Origin: Desulfobacteraceae bacterium
GTDB taxonomy: Bacteria > Desulfobacterota > Desulfobacteria > Desulfobacterales > Desulfosarcinaceae
Direction of reading: 5' to 3'
Assembly (NCBI GenBank): GCA_013003715.1
Contig: JABDIN010000055.1
Span: forward strand, 1-43,289
Length of the DNA: 43,289 nucleotides
Below the pieces are notes generated by a model that saw nothing but the letters and a program-made list of their open reading frames with translations, ran no database searches and was not told the origin of the DNA. Shown here piece by piece: positions 8,976 to 17,349 of this stretch (the first letter of the stretch is position 1; each line of letters opens with the position of its first letter). Position numbers and translations under genes: made by a program.

Positions 8976-9893
8976 TTAACATTTTACTCTTGGATCAACT
9001 ATGCTGTATAAAATATCCACGATCAGGTTTATCATGACGAAGGTGACGGAAATAAACAATACGGTGGCCTGGATAACCGGATAATCTCTGGTCAATACGG
9101 CATCGATCATTAATCGTCCGATTCCGGGAATTGCGAAAACCATTTCAATCAGGGCTGATCCGGCCAGCAGGCCTCCAAACCGAAGACCCAGGATCGTCAA
9201 TACCGGAATCATCGCATTGCGCAGCGCATGAGAGAACACCACTTGAAACCAGGGGGCCCCTTTCGCCTTTGCCGTGGTGATATAATCCTGGTTCAAGGTG
9301 TCCAGCATGGCGGATCTCGTCATCCTTGCGATCAAGCCGATGGACTGTGTGCCCAAAGCGAAAATCGGCAGGACATAATGCCGCCATGAATAAACGCCGA
9401 TACTGGGAAACCAGCCCAAAAACAGGGAGAAGATTAAAATCAGGATCAGTGCCAGGAAGAATGAAGGCGTTGAGACCGACAAAAGGGAGATGACCATTAA
9501 AAAATTATCCCAGAACTTATTCTGTTTGATGGCGGAAACGATGCCCATCAATACCCCGAGAACGGATGCCACCAGGGTACCGCCGATGGCCAGAATCAAT
9601 GAATACCGGTATTTGTCCTTAATCTCCTGTATTACCGGCTTTTTTGTCCGGATGGATGTCCCCAGGTCTCCCTTTAGAATATTTATTAAAAAAGAAGTAT
9701 ACTGAATGTGCAGGGGCTTATTGAGTCCAAGCCGTTCCCGGGTCGCTTCGATGGCTTCCGGTTGCGCTTCCATGCCCAGCATATTGATCACCGGATCCCC
9801 GGGAATGAAGTGGACCATCAGGAAAACAAGAATTGAAACGAGAAAAAGAATGGGGATCACGGAAATGATTCTCGTGATTATAAACTTAAGCAT
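8976..9893 (-). CDS. dppB: Dipeptide/oligopeptide ABC transporter permease, DppB/OppB type
   Basis: A 305-residue inner-membrane permease. Hallmarks: N-terminal RIISVIPILFLVSILVFLM membrane segment, HFIPGDP, a periplasmic stretch with ATRERLGLNKPLHIQY, LAIGGTLVASVLGV, the EAA loop RSAMLDTLNQDYITTAKAKG and the ending DYPVIQATVLFI...VDILYSIVDPRVK. The reading frame extends 61 codons upstream, but those residues are not family-like and the MLKFIITRI start fits the expected N-terminus; no strong Shine-Dalgarno precedes it, so expression may be set lower than for the binding protein. It follows dppA by 248 bp, a gap that holds a strong hairpin. Confidence 0.9.
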   Translation of the reverse strand: MLKFIITRIISVIPILFLVSILVFLMVHFIPGDPVINMLGMEAQPEAIEATRERLGLNKPLHIQYTSFLINILKGDLGTSIRTKKPVIQEIKDKYRYSLILAIGGTLVASVLGVLMGIVSAIKQNKFWDNFLMVISLLSVSTPSFFLALILILIFSLFLGWFPSIGVYSWRHYVLPIFALGTQSIGLIARMTRSAMLDTLNQDYITTAKAKGAPWFQVVFSHALRNAMIPVLTILGLRFGGLLAGSALIEMVFAIPGIGRLMIDAVLTRDYPVIQATVLFISVTFVMINLIVDILYSIVDPRVKC

Positions 9894-10085
9894 GGGTGAT
9901 ACACTCTGTTTGACGTTTATGAATAACAATCCGGTTATCCGGAAATTCCAGGTTGCGGTTGGCCGACTTGGATTTTCAGTATAACCGGATGAATTGTGTT
10001 GATATTGATTTAAAGGACACGGATTGAGCAATAAAGTTTGCGGTTTTATAATAATCGTTCGATGATGGCGCGGCATCGGTTGCCG

Positions 10086-10120
10086 GCGTTAACCCGGTGA
10101 AGGATCTCCCGGGTTAACGC
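10086..10120 (-). promoter_or_regulatory. Strong 12-bp stem-loop between dppA and dppB
   Basis: Arms GCGTTAACCCGG and CCGGGTTAACGC pair perfectly around an 11-base loop, 21 bases after the binding-protein stop codon. No T-run follows on the minus strand, so it is not a classical terminator. Hairpins at this place in transporter operons are known to protect the upstream message from 3' decay and let the binding protein be made in excess over the membrane subunits. That role here is an inference. Confidence 0.6.
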
Positions 10121-10141
10121 ACCACTCACCACTGGCGGCAC

Positions 10142-11686
10142 TTATTTTTTCATAACCTCATCATAGAAGACCAGGCCGATTCCGTTAATCTTGATGTTTG
10201 ACAATTTGCTGCTGGCGGCAACAGTGGTCGGACGATCAAAAAGCCACATGGCAACAGGATCCTTGAGATAGAGGATCTCGGATGCCTTTTTATAGAGCTC
10301 CTTGCGCAGTTCGGGATCCGTTTCAGACATACCGGCCATCACCAGTTGATCAACTTCCTTGTTCGAATAGAAGCCGTAATTTCTTTCGTTGGTTCCGGTT
10401 TCCGTTGTGGTGTAAAGACCTCTCAGGGCGCCGTCCGCATCCATCATGGACGTTCCCGCACCCATCACGAAGATCGGTTGGTCAAAAACTTCCGGCGTTA
10501 CACCCTTCCAAAGCGGCAGAAGGACACTCCATTCCAGAACCTCTATTTTCGCTTTAATACCCACATCGGCCAATTGGGCGGAAATGGTTTCGGCCAATTC
10601 AACGCCTTTCGCATATCGGGGTGTCGTTACGATTTTGGTTTCAAAACCATTCGGATAACCGGCCTCGGCCAGTAATTTTTTGGATTTCGCAAGGTCCCTT
10701 TCGATAACGCCAAAGTTATGGTATCCCCAGACAACGGACGTAACCGGACCTGTTGAATGCAGGGACATGCCCGGGAAAAGTCCGTCAACAAAAGCTTTTC
10801 TGTCCAGGGCATGAACAATGGCCTGACGGACTTTGGTATTTTTCATGATTTTATCATTGCAGCCGAAACGGAACAGCCGGGCACCCACGGACGCCTTCTG
10901 GATAACATTTACCTTCGGGCTTTTCTTCAGCCTGTCCATGTCTTCGGCCGGAAACTGAGGAACAAAATCCACTTCTCCGGTTTCCAAAGCAATCACGCGG
11001 GATGCGGCTTCCGGGATCACCCTGAAGTGTAGCGCATCGGATTTGGCGGGTGTACCGAAATAGTCGTTGAATTTGACCAATACGATCTCTTCGTCCTTTT
11101 TCCAGGATTTTATTTTGTAGGAGCCCGTACCGACAACCGATACCGGGAAATTACCGGTAGACGCCTTGTGTTTTTCTATAATATCGGCATCCATAATGGC
11201 AAGGGAACGATTGCACAGAAGCGGCATCATGGGGCCATAGGGCTTGTCGGTGGTGACACTGACCTTGTATTTGCCGATGACTTCAACGGCTTCAAACATC
11301 TTCGTGATCTCTTTGACCACGAGCTGGGCACCGTCGGCATCGTCCCGCATGAATCGATCATAGGTGCCCTTTACATCGGCGGATGTCATCTCTTTGCCAT
11401 TGTGGAACTTGACGCCTTTTCTCAATTCAAACGTCCATGTCCGTTTATCCGGAGACACAGTATAGGATTCGGCCAGATCCGGAACAATTGTGCCGTCTTC
11501 TTCGAACTTGAGCAGCGTATTGTAGAGCATTGCCACCACCTGTTCCGAATGGCTATCGTTTTGAACATGGGGATCCAGGGTCGCGGCATCCGTGTTTACG
11601 GCAATAATCAGGCGTTCACCGGCAAGGCAGACAGCGGTGGAACTGATGGTCAACGCAATCAAAACAAACAATAAACATTTCTTCAT
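10142..11686 (-). CDS. dppA: Peptide ABC transporter substrate-binding protein (SBP_bac_5 / DppA-OppA type)
   Basis: Periplasmic binding protein, 514 residues, that captures peptides for the DppBCDF complex. A Sec signal peptide is clear: MKK, a hydrophobic core (LLFVLIALTISSTAVC) and an Ala-x-Gly-type cut near residue 22 (CLAG|E). The mature start LIIAVNTDAATLDPH, then PDLAESYTVSPDKRTWTFELRKGVKFHNG, is the family signature. GSYKIKSW and VRQAIVHALDRKAFV are also typical. The start is fixed by TAAAGGAGAT seven bases upstream; an in-frame start 13 codons earlier lacks one. It is first gene of the operon. The exact ligand (di-, oligopeptide, glutathione or other) is not readable. Nearby peptidase and decarboxylase genes favour peptides. 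Confidence 0.93.
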   Translation of the reverse strand: MKKCLLFVLIALTISSTAVCLAGERLIIAVNTDAATLDPHVQNDSHSEQVVAMLYNTLLKFEEDGTIVPDLAESYTVSPDKRTWTFELRKGVKFHNGKEMTSADVKGTYDRFMRDDADGAQLVVKEITKMFEAVEVIGKYKVSVTTDKPYGPMMPLLCNRSLAIMDADIIEKHKASTGNFPVSVVGTGSYKIKSWKKDEEIVLVKFNDYFGTPAKSDALHFRVIPEAASRVIALETGEVDFVPQFPAEDMDRLKKSPKVNVIQKASVGARLFRFGCNDKIMKNTKVRQAIVHALDRKAFVDGLFPGMSLHSTGPVTSVVWGYHNFGVIERDLAKSKKLLAEAGYPNGFETKIVTTPRYAKGVELAETISAQLADVGIKAKIEVLEWSVLLPLWKGVTPEVFDQPIFVMGAGTSMMDADGALRGLYTTTETGTNERNYGFYSNKEVDQLVMAGMSETDPELRKELYKKASEILYLKDPVAMWLFDRPTTVAASSKLSNIKINGIGLVFYDEVMKK

Positions 11687-11840
11687 TTTTATCTCCTTTA
11701 GGTTTGATATGGCGGCTATCCTCAATCAGGCGGAAAATTACCGGTTTATGACGATTCCTGATCGTTTATAAAACATATATTTCAGAGATACCAGCCCCGA
11801 TCGGACATGATCCAATGGGGAGGCAAGGCGTTGAAAAATT

Positions 11841-11869
11841 AAGGTAGGTAATAATTACAATGATGTCAA
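11841..11869 (-). promoter_or_regulatory. Candidate promoter of the dpp operon with internal palindrome
   Basis: On the minus strand a perfect -35 TTGACA (11869-11864) is followed after 17 bases by TACCTT (11846-11841), a poor -10. The spacer holds the palindrome GTAATAATTAC (11848-11858). The 155-base leader to dppA is otherwise unremarkable. The -35 and spacing are good; the -10 is weak, so this is tentative. Confidence 0.4.
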
Positions 11870-12014
11870 TAAAATAATAAAATAGGTTTTATTGTAAATA
11901 TTAGTTAGCTTTATTATCTGTTATCATTATGTTTATTCCAGCATCCATATTTGATATAAACCTTATAATTGTATCGCCAAGGTTATCTTTAACTGCGCAT
12001 CCGGGAGAAATCGA

Positions 12015-12043
12015 TTGACATATTAGTATAGGTGCTATACTAT
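12015..12043 (+). promoter_or_regulatory. marR promoter overlapped by a palindromic operator
   Basis: A perfect -35 TTGACA (12015-12020) and, 17 bases on, TACTAT (12038-12043). The spacer and -10 are covered by the perfect palindrome TAGTATAGgtgCTATACTA (12024-12042). A repressor there would block the polymerase, the classic arrangement for MarR autoregulation. Transcription from this -10 would begin at about 12050, at the ATG itself, so the message may be leaderless; no Shine-Dalgarno precedes the ATG. The same core recurs at 12786-12808. Confidence 0.7.
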
Positions 12044-12050
12044 TCATCCC

Positions 12051-12539
12051 ATGAAGAACGACCACATCACGGATTTGCCCAGACATCTAGTTGAAAAGTT
12101 TATGGGCATTGTCCGTCGGACCGCGGACCTGGAGAACCAACCATGGCATTTCGGCACTTCCGAGACCCTTTACCGGTCAGAGATTTTCCTGCTGGAACTC
12201 ATTGGAGATCAGGAGGGCATCAGCGTCACCGGGGGGGCCGATCTACTCCGTATCACAAAGGGCGCGGTTTCCCAGACACTGAAAAAACTCATGGTGAAGG
12301 GGTTGGTGGAAAAGCGGGCCGATTCGGAACATGGTTTGAAGGTGTGCCTTCACCTCACCAACAAAGGCAAGAGTGCATATTTTGCCCATAAGCACTGGCA
12401 TGAGACCATGGATGGCGGTTTTCAGTGTTATTTCAGTGGACTCAGCAAGGAAAATATCGACTTTCTTGATGAATTTTTTGATCAAGTGGCGCTCTTTTTG
12501 GACAAGTGGGCGGAAAGCCTGAGAATCCACACCAACTAA
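12051..12539 (+). CDS. MarR-family transcriptional regulator
   Basis: A 162-residue dimeric winged-helix regulator. The DNA-binding part spans about 45-110: LLELIGDQEGISVTGGADLL, the recognition helix RITKGAVSQTLKKLMVKGLV, then the wing EKRADSEHGLKVCLHLTNKG. Flanking helices form the usual dimer domain. It is divergent from the dpp operon and followed by a methyltransferase gene. Its own promoter contains a palindrome found again before that methyltransferase, so autoregulation and control of that gene are likely. The ATG has no ribosome-binding site, consistent with a leaderless transcript. The ligand is unknown. Confidence 0.88.
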   Translation: MKNDHITDLPRHLVEKFMGIVRRTADLENQPWHFGTSETLYRSEIFLLELIGDQEGISVTGGADLLRITKGAVSQTLKKLMVKGLVEKRADSEHGLKVCLHLTNKGKSAYFAHKHWHETMDGGFQCYFSGLSKENIDFLDEFFDQVALFLDKWAESLRIHTN

Positions 12540-12551
12540 ACGGTGTAGATA

Positions 12552-12650
12552 TTCAGGGTGTGTTTTCCTGAGGCCGCGAATCGGGTAATTTTTCATTCCG
12601 TTGTGCAGGCACATGCATGGAGCGTCGTAGCTGAAAAACGTCCCGGTACG
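12552..12650. repeat. Intergenic repeat, second family, copy 2
   Basis: Shares the exact 22-bp block (12586-12607) with copy 1 at 4502-4523, in the same orientation, and aligns beyond it on both sides with scattered changes. It starts right after the marR stop codon. The two copies bracket the dpp transporter and the decarboxylase. No ORF of note is inside it, so it is probably a non-coding interspersed repeat. Confidence 0.55.
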
Positions 12651-12750
12651 CCACCAATAACTTACGATGACATCCTGTCCTGATCATCTGAGGGCTACCG
12701 GTGGTGCGGGAACATTATGAAGCAGTGCAGGCGGGGAGTAATCTTATGGC

Positions 12751-12778
12751 GCCGGAACCTGCCGGTCCGGCATTTTTT
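12751..12778 (+). terminator. Intrinsic terminator after marR
   Basis: GCCGGA (12751-12756), nine-base loop, TCCGGC (12766-12771), then ATTTTTT. It lies 212 bases downstream of the marR stop and ends eight bases before the operator-like palindrome of the methyltransferase gene, so it separates the two transcription units cleanly. Confidence 0.7.
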
Positions 12779-12785
12779 AGAGGTG

Positions 12786-12808
12786 AAAAGTATAGGTGCT
12801 AAACTTTT
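12786..12808 (+). promoter_or_regulatory. Second copy of the MarR-type palindrome, upstream of the methyltransferase gene
   Basis: Arms AAAAGTATAG (12786-12795) and CTAAACTTTT (12799-12808) around gtg; nine of ten base pairs match. The core AGTATAGgtgCTAxACT is identical to the site in the marR promoter except one base. By analogy TAAACT (12800-12805) could be the -10, though I see no good -35. The methyltransferase ATG is 100 bases downstream. Shared control by the MarR protein is a strong inference. Confidence 0.62.
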
Positions 12809-12907
12809 TGCCGTGGCCTTGACCGGCCGAAAACATCAATCCGATACATATCATCAGCACCGGTTCCGACAACATTCCGTTGAACCGGCCAATTGGAGGT
12901 AATACCG

Positions 12908-13450
12908 ATGAACACGCACATATGCCCGGCATCCCATGCCGGGTTTTTATCAACATCGTTGAGACGATTGATCCAAAAACCGGAGAGAATTCTGGCGGGT
13001 CTGGTGACACCTGGGCAAACCGTGGCGGATATCGGGTGCGGCCCTGGTTTTTTTACGTTGTCAATGGTGAAATTGGTCGGAAAGCGCGGAACTGTCATCG
13101 CCGCCGATCTTCAACCAGCAATGCTGGAACGGCTGAAGGTCCGGGCTGTCAAGCAGGACAGCCATAACACCATCCGCTATCATTTGTGCGCGGCGGACAG
13201 TGTCGGGATCACCGAAAAAACAGACTTTATCCTGGCCTTTTATATGGTACACGAGGTGCCGGATCCCGGTGCCTTTTTCCGGGAAACACGTGGGATCATG
13301 AAACCCGGCGGCCGGATGCTCTATGTGGAGCCTAAATTCCACGTCACCAGGAGGCGATTTCAGACGATGGTGGGCCATGCGGAAGCCGCCGGCTGGCGTA
13401 TTGACGGGTCTCCTAAAATAAGCGTGAGCAGGGCTGTGCTGTTGTATTAA
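12908..13450 (+). CDS. Class I SAM-dependent methyltransferase
   Basis: A 180-residue cytosolic protein with the Rossmann methyltransferase fold. Motif I is VADIGCGPGFFTL (about 40-52), the acidic end of strand 2 is VIAADLQPAML, the motif near the post-I region is CAADSVG, and motif IV-like residues are DFILAFYMVHEVPDPGAFF, followed by KPGGRMLYVEP. It belongs to the broad Methyltransf_11/25 group. It methylates a small molecule or protein that cannot be named from sequence. ATG 12908 follows TTGGAGGT with good spacing. It is monocistronic, behind a terminator and a MarR-type operator. The methyltransferase at 40305 is of the same broad class but not closely similar. Confidence 0.85.
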   Translation: MNTHICPASHAGFLSTSLRRLIQKPERILAGLVTPGQTVADIGCGPGFFTLSMVKLVGKRGTVIAADLQPAMLERLKVRAVKQDSHNTIRYHLCAADSVGITEKTDFILAFYMVHEVPDPGAFFRETRGIMKPGGRMLYVEPKFHVTRRRFQTMVGHAEAAGWRIDGSPKISVSRAVLLY

Positions 13451-13471
13451 AGACGGCCTTGCCGTCATTTC

Positions 13472-16400
13472 CTAAACGGGGTCTTCCGACAGGAATCGTT
13501 TGATGGTTTCCAGCAGGATCTGCGGTCGTACCGGTTTGGTAATATAATCATCCATGCCGGCGGCAATGCATTTGTCCCGGTCTCCGGACATGGCATGGGC
13601 GGTCATGGCGATGACCGGTACTGCCGGATTCCGCACGGGGCTGGTGGAGCTCCGGATCGCCTGGGTTGCCGATAATCCGTCCATCTCCGGCATTTGTATA
13701 TCCATTAAAACGATATCATAGTTGATGAGTTGCAGTGCTTGGAGCGCCTCCTTGCCGTTGGCCACCGCATCGGCCCGGTATCCGAATTTTTCAAGCAGGC
13801 GGAGTGCCAGTTTTTGATTGACAGGGTTGTCTTCCGCCACCAGCAGCCGGACCCGGCTTTTTGCCTCGTCGTTGATCACATGCTGGGTGATGATACTATG
13901 GGCCGCGGCGGTATTGCCGGCATCTTGTTGTCGCCCGAGGACCGTGGACAGGCATTTGAAAAGGCTGGAGCGTTTGATGGGTTTGGTCAGATATGCGGAA
14001 AAACCCAATTGGCGCATGCGCTGTGCATCTCCCCGGTTGCCGGCGGATGTCAGCATGACGATCAGGGTTCGATTGATTTCGGGATCGGCCTTGATCATGG
14101 TGCCGAACTCTTCTCCGTCCACATACGGCATCATATGGTCGGTGAGAACAAGATCAAAAGGGTTGTTTTCCCGGTGATACTGCTTTAATAGGCGAAAACC
14201 GGTTTTTACATCTTCCGCCGTTTCATAGTTGCACTCCCATGAATCCAGATAAAGGGATAGCAAATCCCGGTTGATTTTAAAATCATCAACGATGAGCACG
14301 CGTTTGCCCCGAATATCCACGGGAAGAGTGGCGTCGGCGTCTTTTTGATCGAGTTGTTTTTTAAATACGGCGGTGAACCAGAAAGCGGACCCCTTACCTT
14401 CTTCGCTTTCCACCCCGATGGTGCCATCCATCAACTCGGAAAGCTGTTTTGAGATGGCAAGGCCCAGACCGGTGCCGCCGAATTGCCGGGTGGTTGACGC
14501 ATCCACCTGGGAAAAAGATTCGAATATGGTGGATATGCGATCCGGTGGTATCCCGATTCCCGAGTCCCTTACAATGAATCGCAGGACCGCCTGGGTGTCG
14601 GTGTCGGTTTCCGTAATCACCTCAATGGTGATCTCACCTTTTTCCGTGAATTTCAGTGCATTGCCGATGAGATTGATGATGATCTGCCGCAACCGGCCGG
14701 GATCGCCGCACAACCGCGAAGGGGTGTCGGGATGTATAACACAGGCAAATTCAAGGCCCCTGGCAAATATGCGATTACTGAACAGGTCGGTGATATCCTC
14801 CATGGTATTTCGTAAATCAAAGTCGACGATTTCCAGTTCGAGTTTGCCGGCCTCGATTTTTGAGAAATCAAGAATGTCATTGATAATCTGGAGGAGTGAA
14901 TCCGCACTGTTGCGAACAATCTGTGCGTACTCGAGCTGCTCCACGTCCAAATCAGTATCCAGAAGCAACCCCCCCATGCCGATAATGGCGTTCATGGGGG
15001 TCCGGATTTCATGACTCATGTTGGCCAGAAACTCGCTTTTTGCTTGGTTGGCTTCCTCGGCGGTGATTTTGGCGATCTCCAGTTCTTCCTGGGTTTTTTT
15101 ATACCGGATGATCTGGGAAATGAGGCTTGAAAAAATGTCCAGGGGCCGGACGGAGTGATGTGACGGAATGCGGCCGGAACGCGATTGATCGGCCGTGATG
15201 ACACCTATCAATCTGCCGTTGATATCACTCAGCCGCACCAGTAATTTGTCTCCGGACTGCCAGTTTTCCTTAAAATTACCCGATGCCGCCGGTGTGTCAA
15301 TGGATTCTGCAGTCGATAATGCCGCTTTGGAATCATGGGGAACGTAAAACGAAAATTGTCCGAGTTTTTTCTCGCTGGAGAATAACTCCTCGTATTCCGA
15401 TGGCGTCATTTTTATCCGTTTCAGGGTGTTGGCGGTTTCCGGCCGACCATTGTCATAGCCGGCGACTTTTTGGTGGGGCGCGGTATCCTGGAAGGTCACG
15501 ATGGCCACCCGGTTAAAATCGGTGAATTTGACCAGCGCCTGGCAAATTCGGTCGAAGAGTTCTTTTTCTTGCTGGATCGAAATAACCGAAGCGGCCACCA
15601 GACTTAATTCTTCAGTCTGCTGAGACAAACGCTTTATTTGCTCCTGGTTTGCCAAAAGGGCTTCTTCCGAACGTTTACGGTCGATGGCGATGGCCACCTG
15701 CTCGGATACGGCATTGAGAATCTCCACATCACGGTCGTCGTAGAGATCAGGATCGGAATAACTCTGGGTGACCATTGTTCCAATGGGTTCGCCCCTGACA
15801 ATCAGGGGGACACCAATCCATGTCAGTGAGACGGTTCCCACCAATTTGCTGTCAGCCGCACGTTTACTCATATCTTGTTCTTTGAGGAATATCGGCTTCA
15901 TGTTTCGGATGACGTCCCCGACCATGGATCCGGATCCTAAAAAGACGCGCTCGGAAGACAGGTCATCATACTGATCCACCCAATAGGGCCATGTGATCGT
16001 GTTCGATAGTTGATCATAGTAGGTGATGCCGAAATTGGTGACATCGATGATACGGCCCAACGATTTATGGATGGATTTATACAAGTCCACCAGGCTTGAA
16101 GAGGTGTTGACGGCATTGGATATCTCAAAAAGGGTGGTGTTGATGGCCTCACTTTGCTGCTGAGCGGATTCCGCCCGTTTCCGGTCAATGGCGATGGCGA
16201 TCTGTTCGGAGACCGATACGAGTATATCCCTGTCCTTTTCCGTATAGCGATACGGATCATCATAACTTTGGACCACCAGGGCGCCGATCACTGTGCCCTT
16301 GATGGTCAAGGGTACACCAAGCCATAATTCAGAGGGGGAGCCGATCAGTGATTTGCCCAGTCGCTCGGCCCTTTCCATCATCTGGCGTTTGTTGATAAAA

Positions 16401-17335
16401 AAGGGACGGCCGGACCGGATTACTTCCGCCAGCAGTGCGCCGGACTCACTGACATTGTGAAGTTCGGTGATGCCGTCGTCGGTTTCCTCCACCAGGTACG
16501 GATATTTAACACAATCCTTTTCAGCATCATAAATGGCAATGAAAAAATTGGATACATCGAGAATGCGTCCCAAGATTCGATGTATGGATTCATACAAGTC
16601 ATCCAGATTATCCGCAGAGTTTACCGCGTTTGAAATTTTAAATATGGTGCCGGTGATCTCTTCGCTGTCCTTGAGGGCTTCCTCAAAACGTTTTCGTTCG
16701 ATGGCAATGCCAACCTGCTCGGATACCGCGCTCAGGATGTGCTGTTCGGGCTCGTTTATCAGCGATGAATCCGTGTAAGTCTGGGTGACCATTGCACCGA
16801 CCACCTGGCCGTGCACCTTCAATGGCACACCCAGCCATTTTTCCGGAGGCGTGCCCAGGTCTTCATGGGTAGTCAGCTTCAGGTGGTCGATATAAGTTTT
16901 TTTGTCGGCGAGAATGGGTTGACCTTTTTTGATGACCTCAGCGGTGTATGAGTTGGAAGTACTCAGGCACATGGTGGTACGGCCGTCATCCACCGCCGTG
17001 AATTCATCCTTTTCATCTATATAGTAGACAAAACTGATCAAATCCGATTGGCCGTCGTACAATGCGATGTAAAAGCTTTCCGCCCGGATGGTTTGCCGCA
17101 GCAGGGAATGGATGGCGCGGAAGAATTGATCAAGGGTGGTTGTGGTGCTGATGGCGTTGGAAATGGTGACCAGCATCCGGTTGACGGCTTTGCCGTGCTC
17201 GTTTATCGCGCGTAGCTCCTGAAGAGAGTCCTCGGATTCCAGAGTCGCGAGACATGTTTTCAGATCTGAAATTTCGGATTTCAAACGGTCTGTTTCAGAT
17301 GGAGGGAGAGCGTCGCTGTGCCGATAACTCGCCAT
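13472..17335 (-). CDS. Hybrid sensor histidine kinase, four GAF domains, HisKA, HATPase and two receivers
   Basis: A 1287-residue soluble hybrid kinase. After a short N-terminal coiled coil come three similar GAF units (about 50-210, 225-380, 395-555), each with a W(L/I)GVPL...G...V(T/V)QSY block. A fourth divergent GAF follows (about 570-745). HisKA has phospho-acceptor His775 in [11 protein letters not shown]. The HATPase shows [18 protein letters not shown] and GTGLGLAI. Receiver 1 (about 1005-1125) has IVDD, LTDHMMP and LTKP. Receiver 2 (about 1155-1280) has VAEDN, LMDIQMP and ITKP. Both are complete. There is no transmembrane segment and no HPt, so phosphate must pass to a separate protein. 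I start at ATG 17335, behind GGAGAAG, rather than TTG 17353, which overlaps the upstream kinase's stop and has no ribosome site. Paralogue of the gene just upstream. Confidence 0.93.
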   Translation of the reverse strand: MASYRHSDALPPSETDRLKSEISDLKTCLATLESEDSLQELRAINEHGKAVNRMLVTISNAISTTTTLDQFFRAIHSLLRQTIRAESFYIALYDGQSDLISFVYYIDEKDEFTAVDDGRTTMCLSTSNSYTAEVIKKGQPILADKKTYIDHLKLTTHEDLGTPPEKWLGVPLKVHGQVVGAMVTQTYTDSSLINEPEQHILSAVSEQVGIAIERKRFEEALKDSEEITGTIFKISNAVNSADNLDDLYESIHRILGRILDVSNFFIAIYDAEKDCVKYPYLVEETDDGITELHNVSESGALLAEVIRSGRPFFINKRQMMERAERLGKSLIGSPSELWLGVPLTIKGTVIGALVVQSYDDPYRYTEKDRDILVSVSEQIAIAIDRKRAESAQQQSEAINTTLFEISNAVNTSSSLVDLYKSIHKSLGRIIDVTNFGITYYDQLSNTITWPYWVDQYDDLSSERVFLGSGSMVGDVIRNMKPIFLKEQDMSKRAADSKLVGTVSLTWIGVPLIVRGEPIGTMVTQSYSDPDLYDDRDVEILNAVSEQVAIAIDRKRSEEALLANQEQIKRLSQQTEELSLVAASVISIQQEKELFDRICQALVKFTDFNRVAIVTFQDTAPHQKVAGYDNGRPETANTLKRIKMTPSEYEELFSSEKKLGQFSFYVPHDSKAALSTAESIDTPAASGNFKENWQSGDKLLVRLSDINGRLIGVITADQSRSGRIPSHHSVRPLDIFSSLISQIIRYKKTQEELEIAKITAEEANQAKSEFLANMSHEIRTPMNAIIGMGGLLLDTDLDVEQLEYAQIVRNSADSLLQIINDILDFSKIEAGKLELEIVDFDLRNTMEDITDLFSNRIFARGLEFACVIHPDTPSRLCGDPGRLRQIIINLIGNALKFTEKGEITIEVITETDTDTQAVLRFIVRDSGIGIPPDRISTIFESFSQVDASTTRQFGGTGLGLAISKQLSELMDGTIGVESEEGKGSAFWFTAVFKKQLDQKDADATLPVDIRGKRVLIVDDFKINRDLLSLYLDSWECNYETAEDVKTGFRLLKQYHRENNPFDLVLTDHMMPYVDGEEFGTMIKADPEINRTLIVMLTSAGNRGDAQRMRQLGFSAYLTKPIKRSSLFKCLSTVLGRQQDAGNTAAAHSIITQHVINDEAKSRVRLLVAEDNPVNQKLALRLLEKFGYRADAVANGKEALQALQLINYDIVLMDIQMPEMDGLSATQAIRSSTSPVRNPAVPVIAMTAHAMSGDRDKCIAAGMDDYITKPVRPQILLETIKRFLSEDPV
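15967..16325. repeat. Near-identical tract shared with the upstream kinase gene (copy in downstream kinase)
   Basis: Aligned without gaps to 19872-20230 (constant offset 3905), it differs at 14 of 359 bases by my count. It encodes the end of GAF 2, the linker and the start of GAF 3. Flanking parts of the two genes are plainly less similar, at both DNA and protein level. This is the signature of gene conversion or a recent exchange between the paralogues. Confidence 0.8.
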
Positions 17336-17349
17336 AGGTTCTTCTCCAG

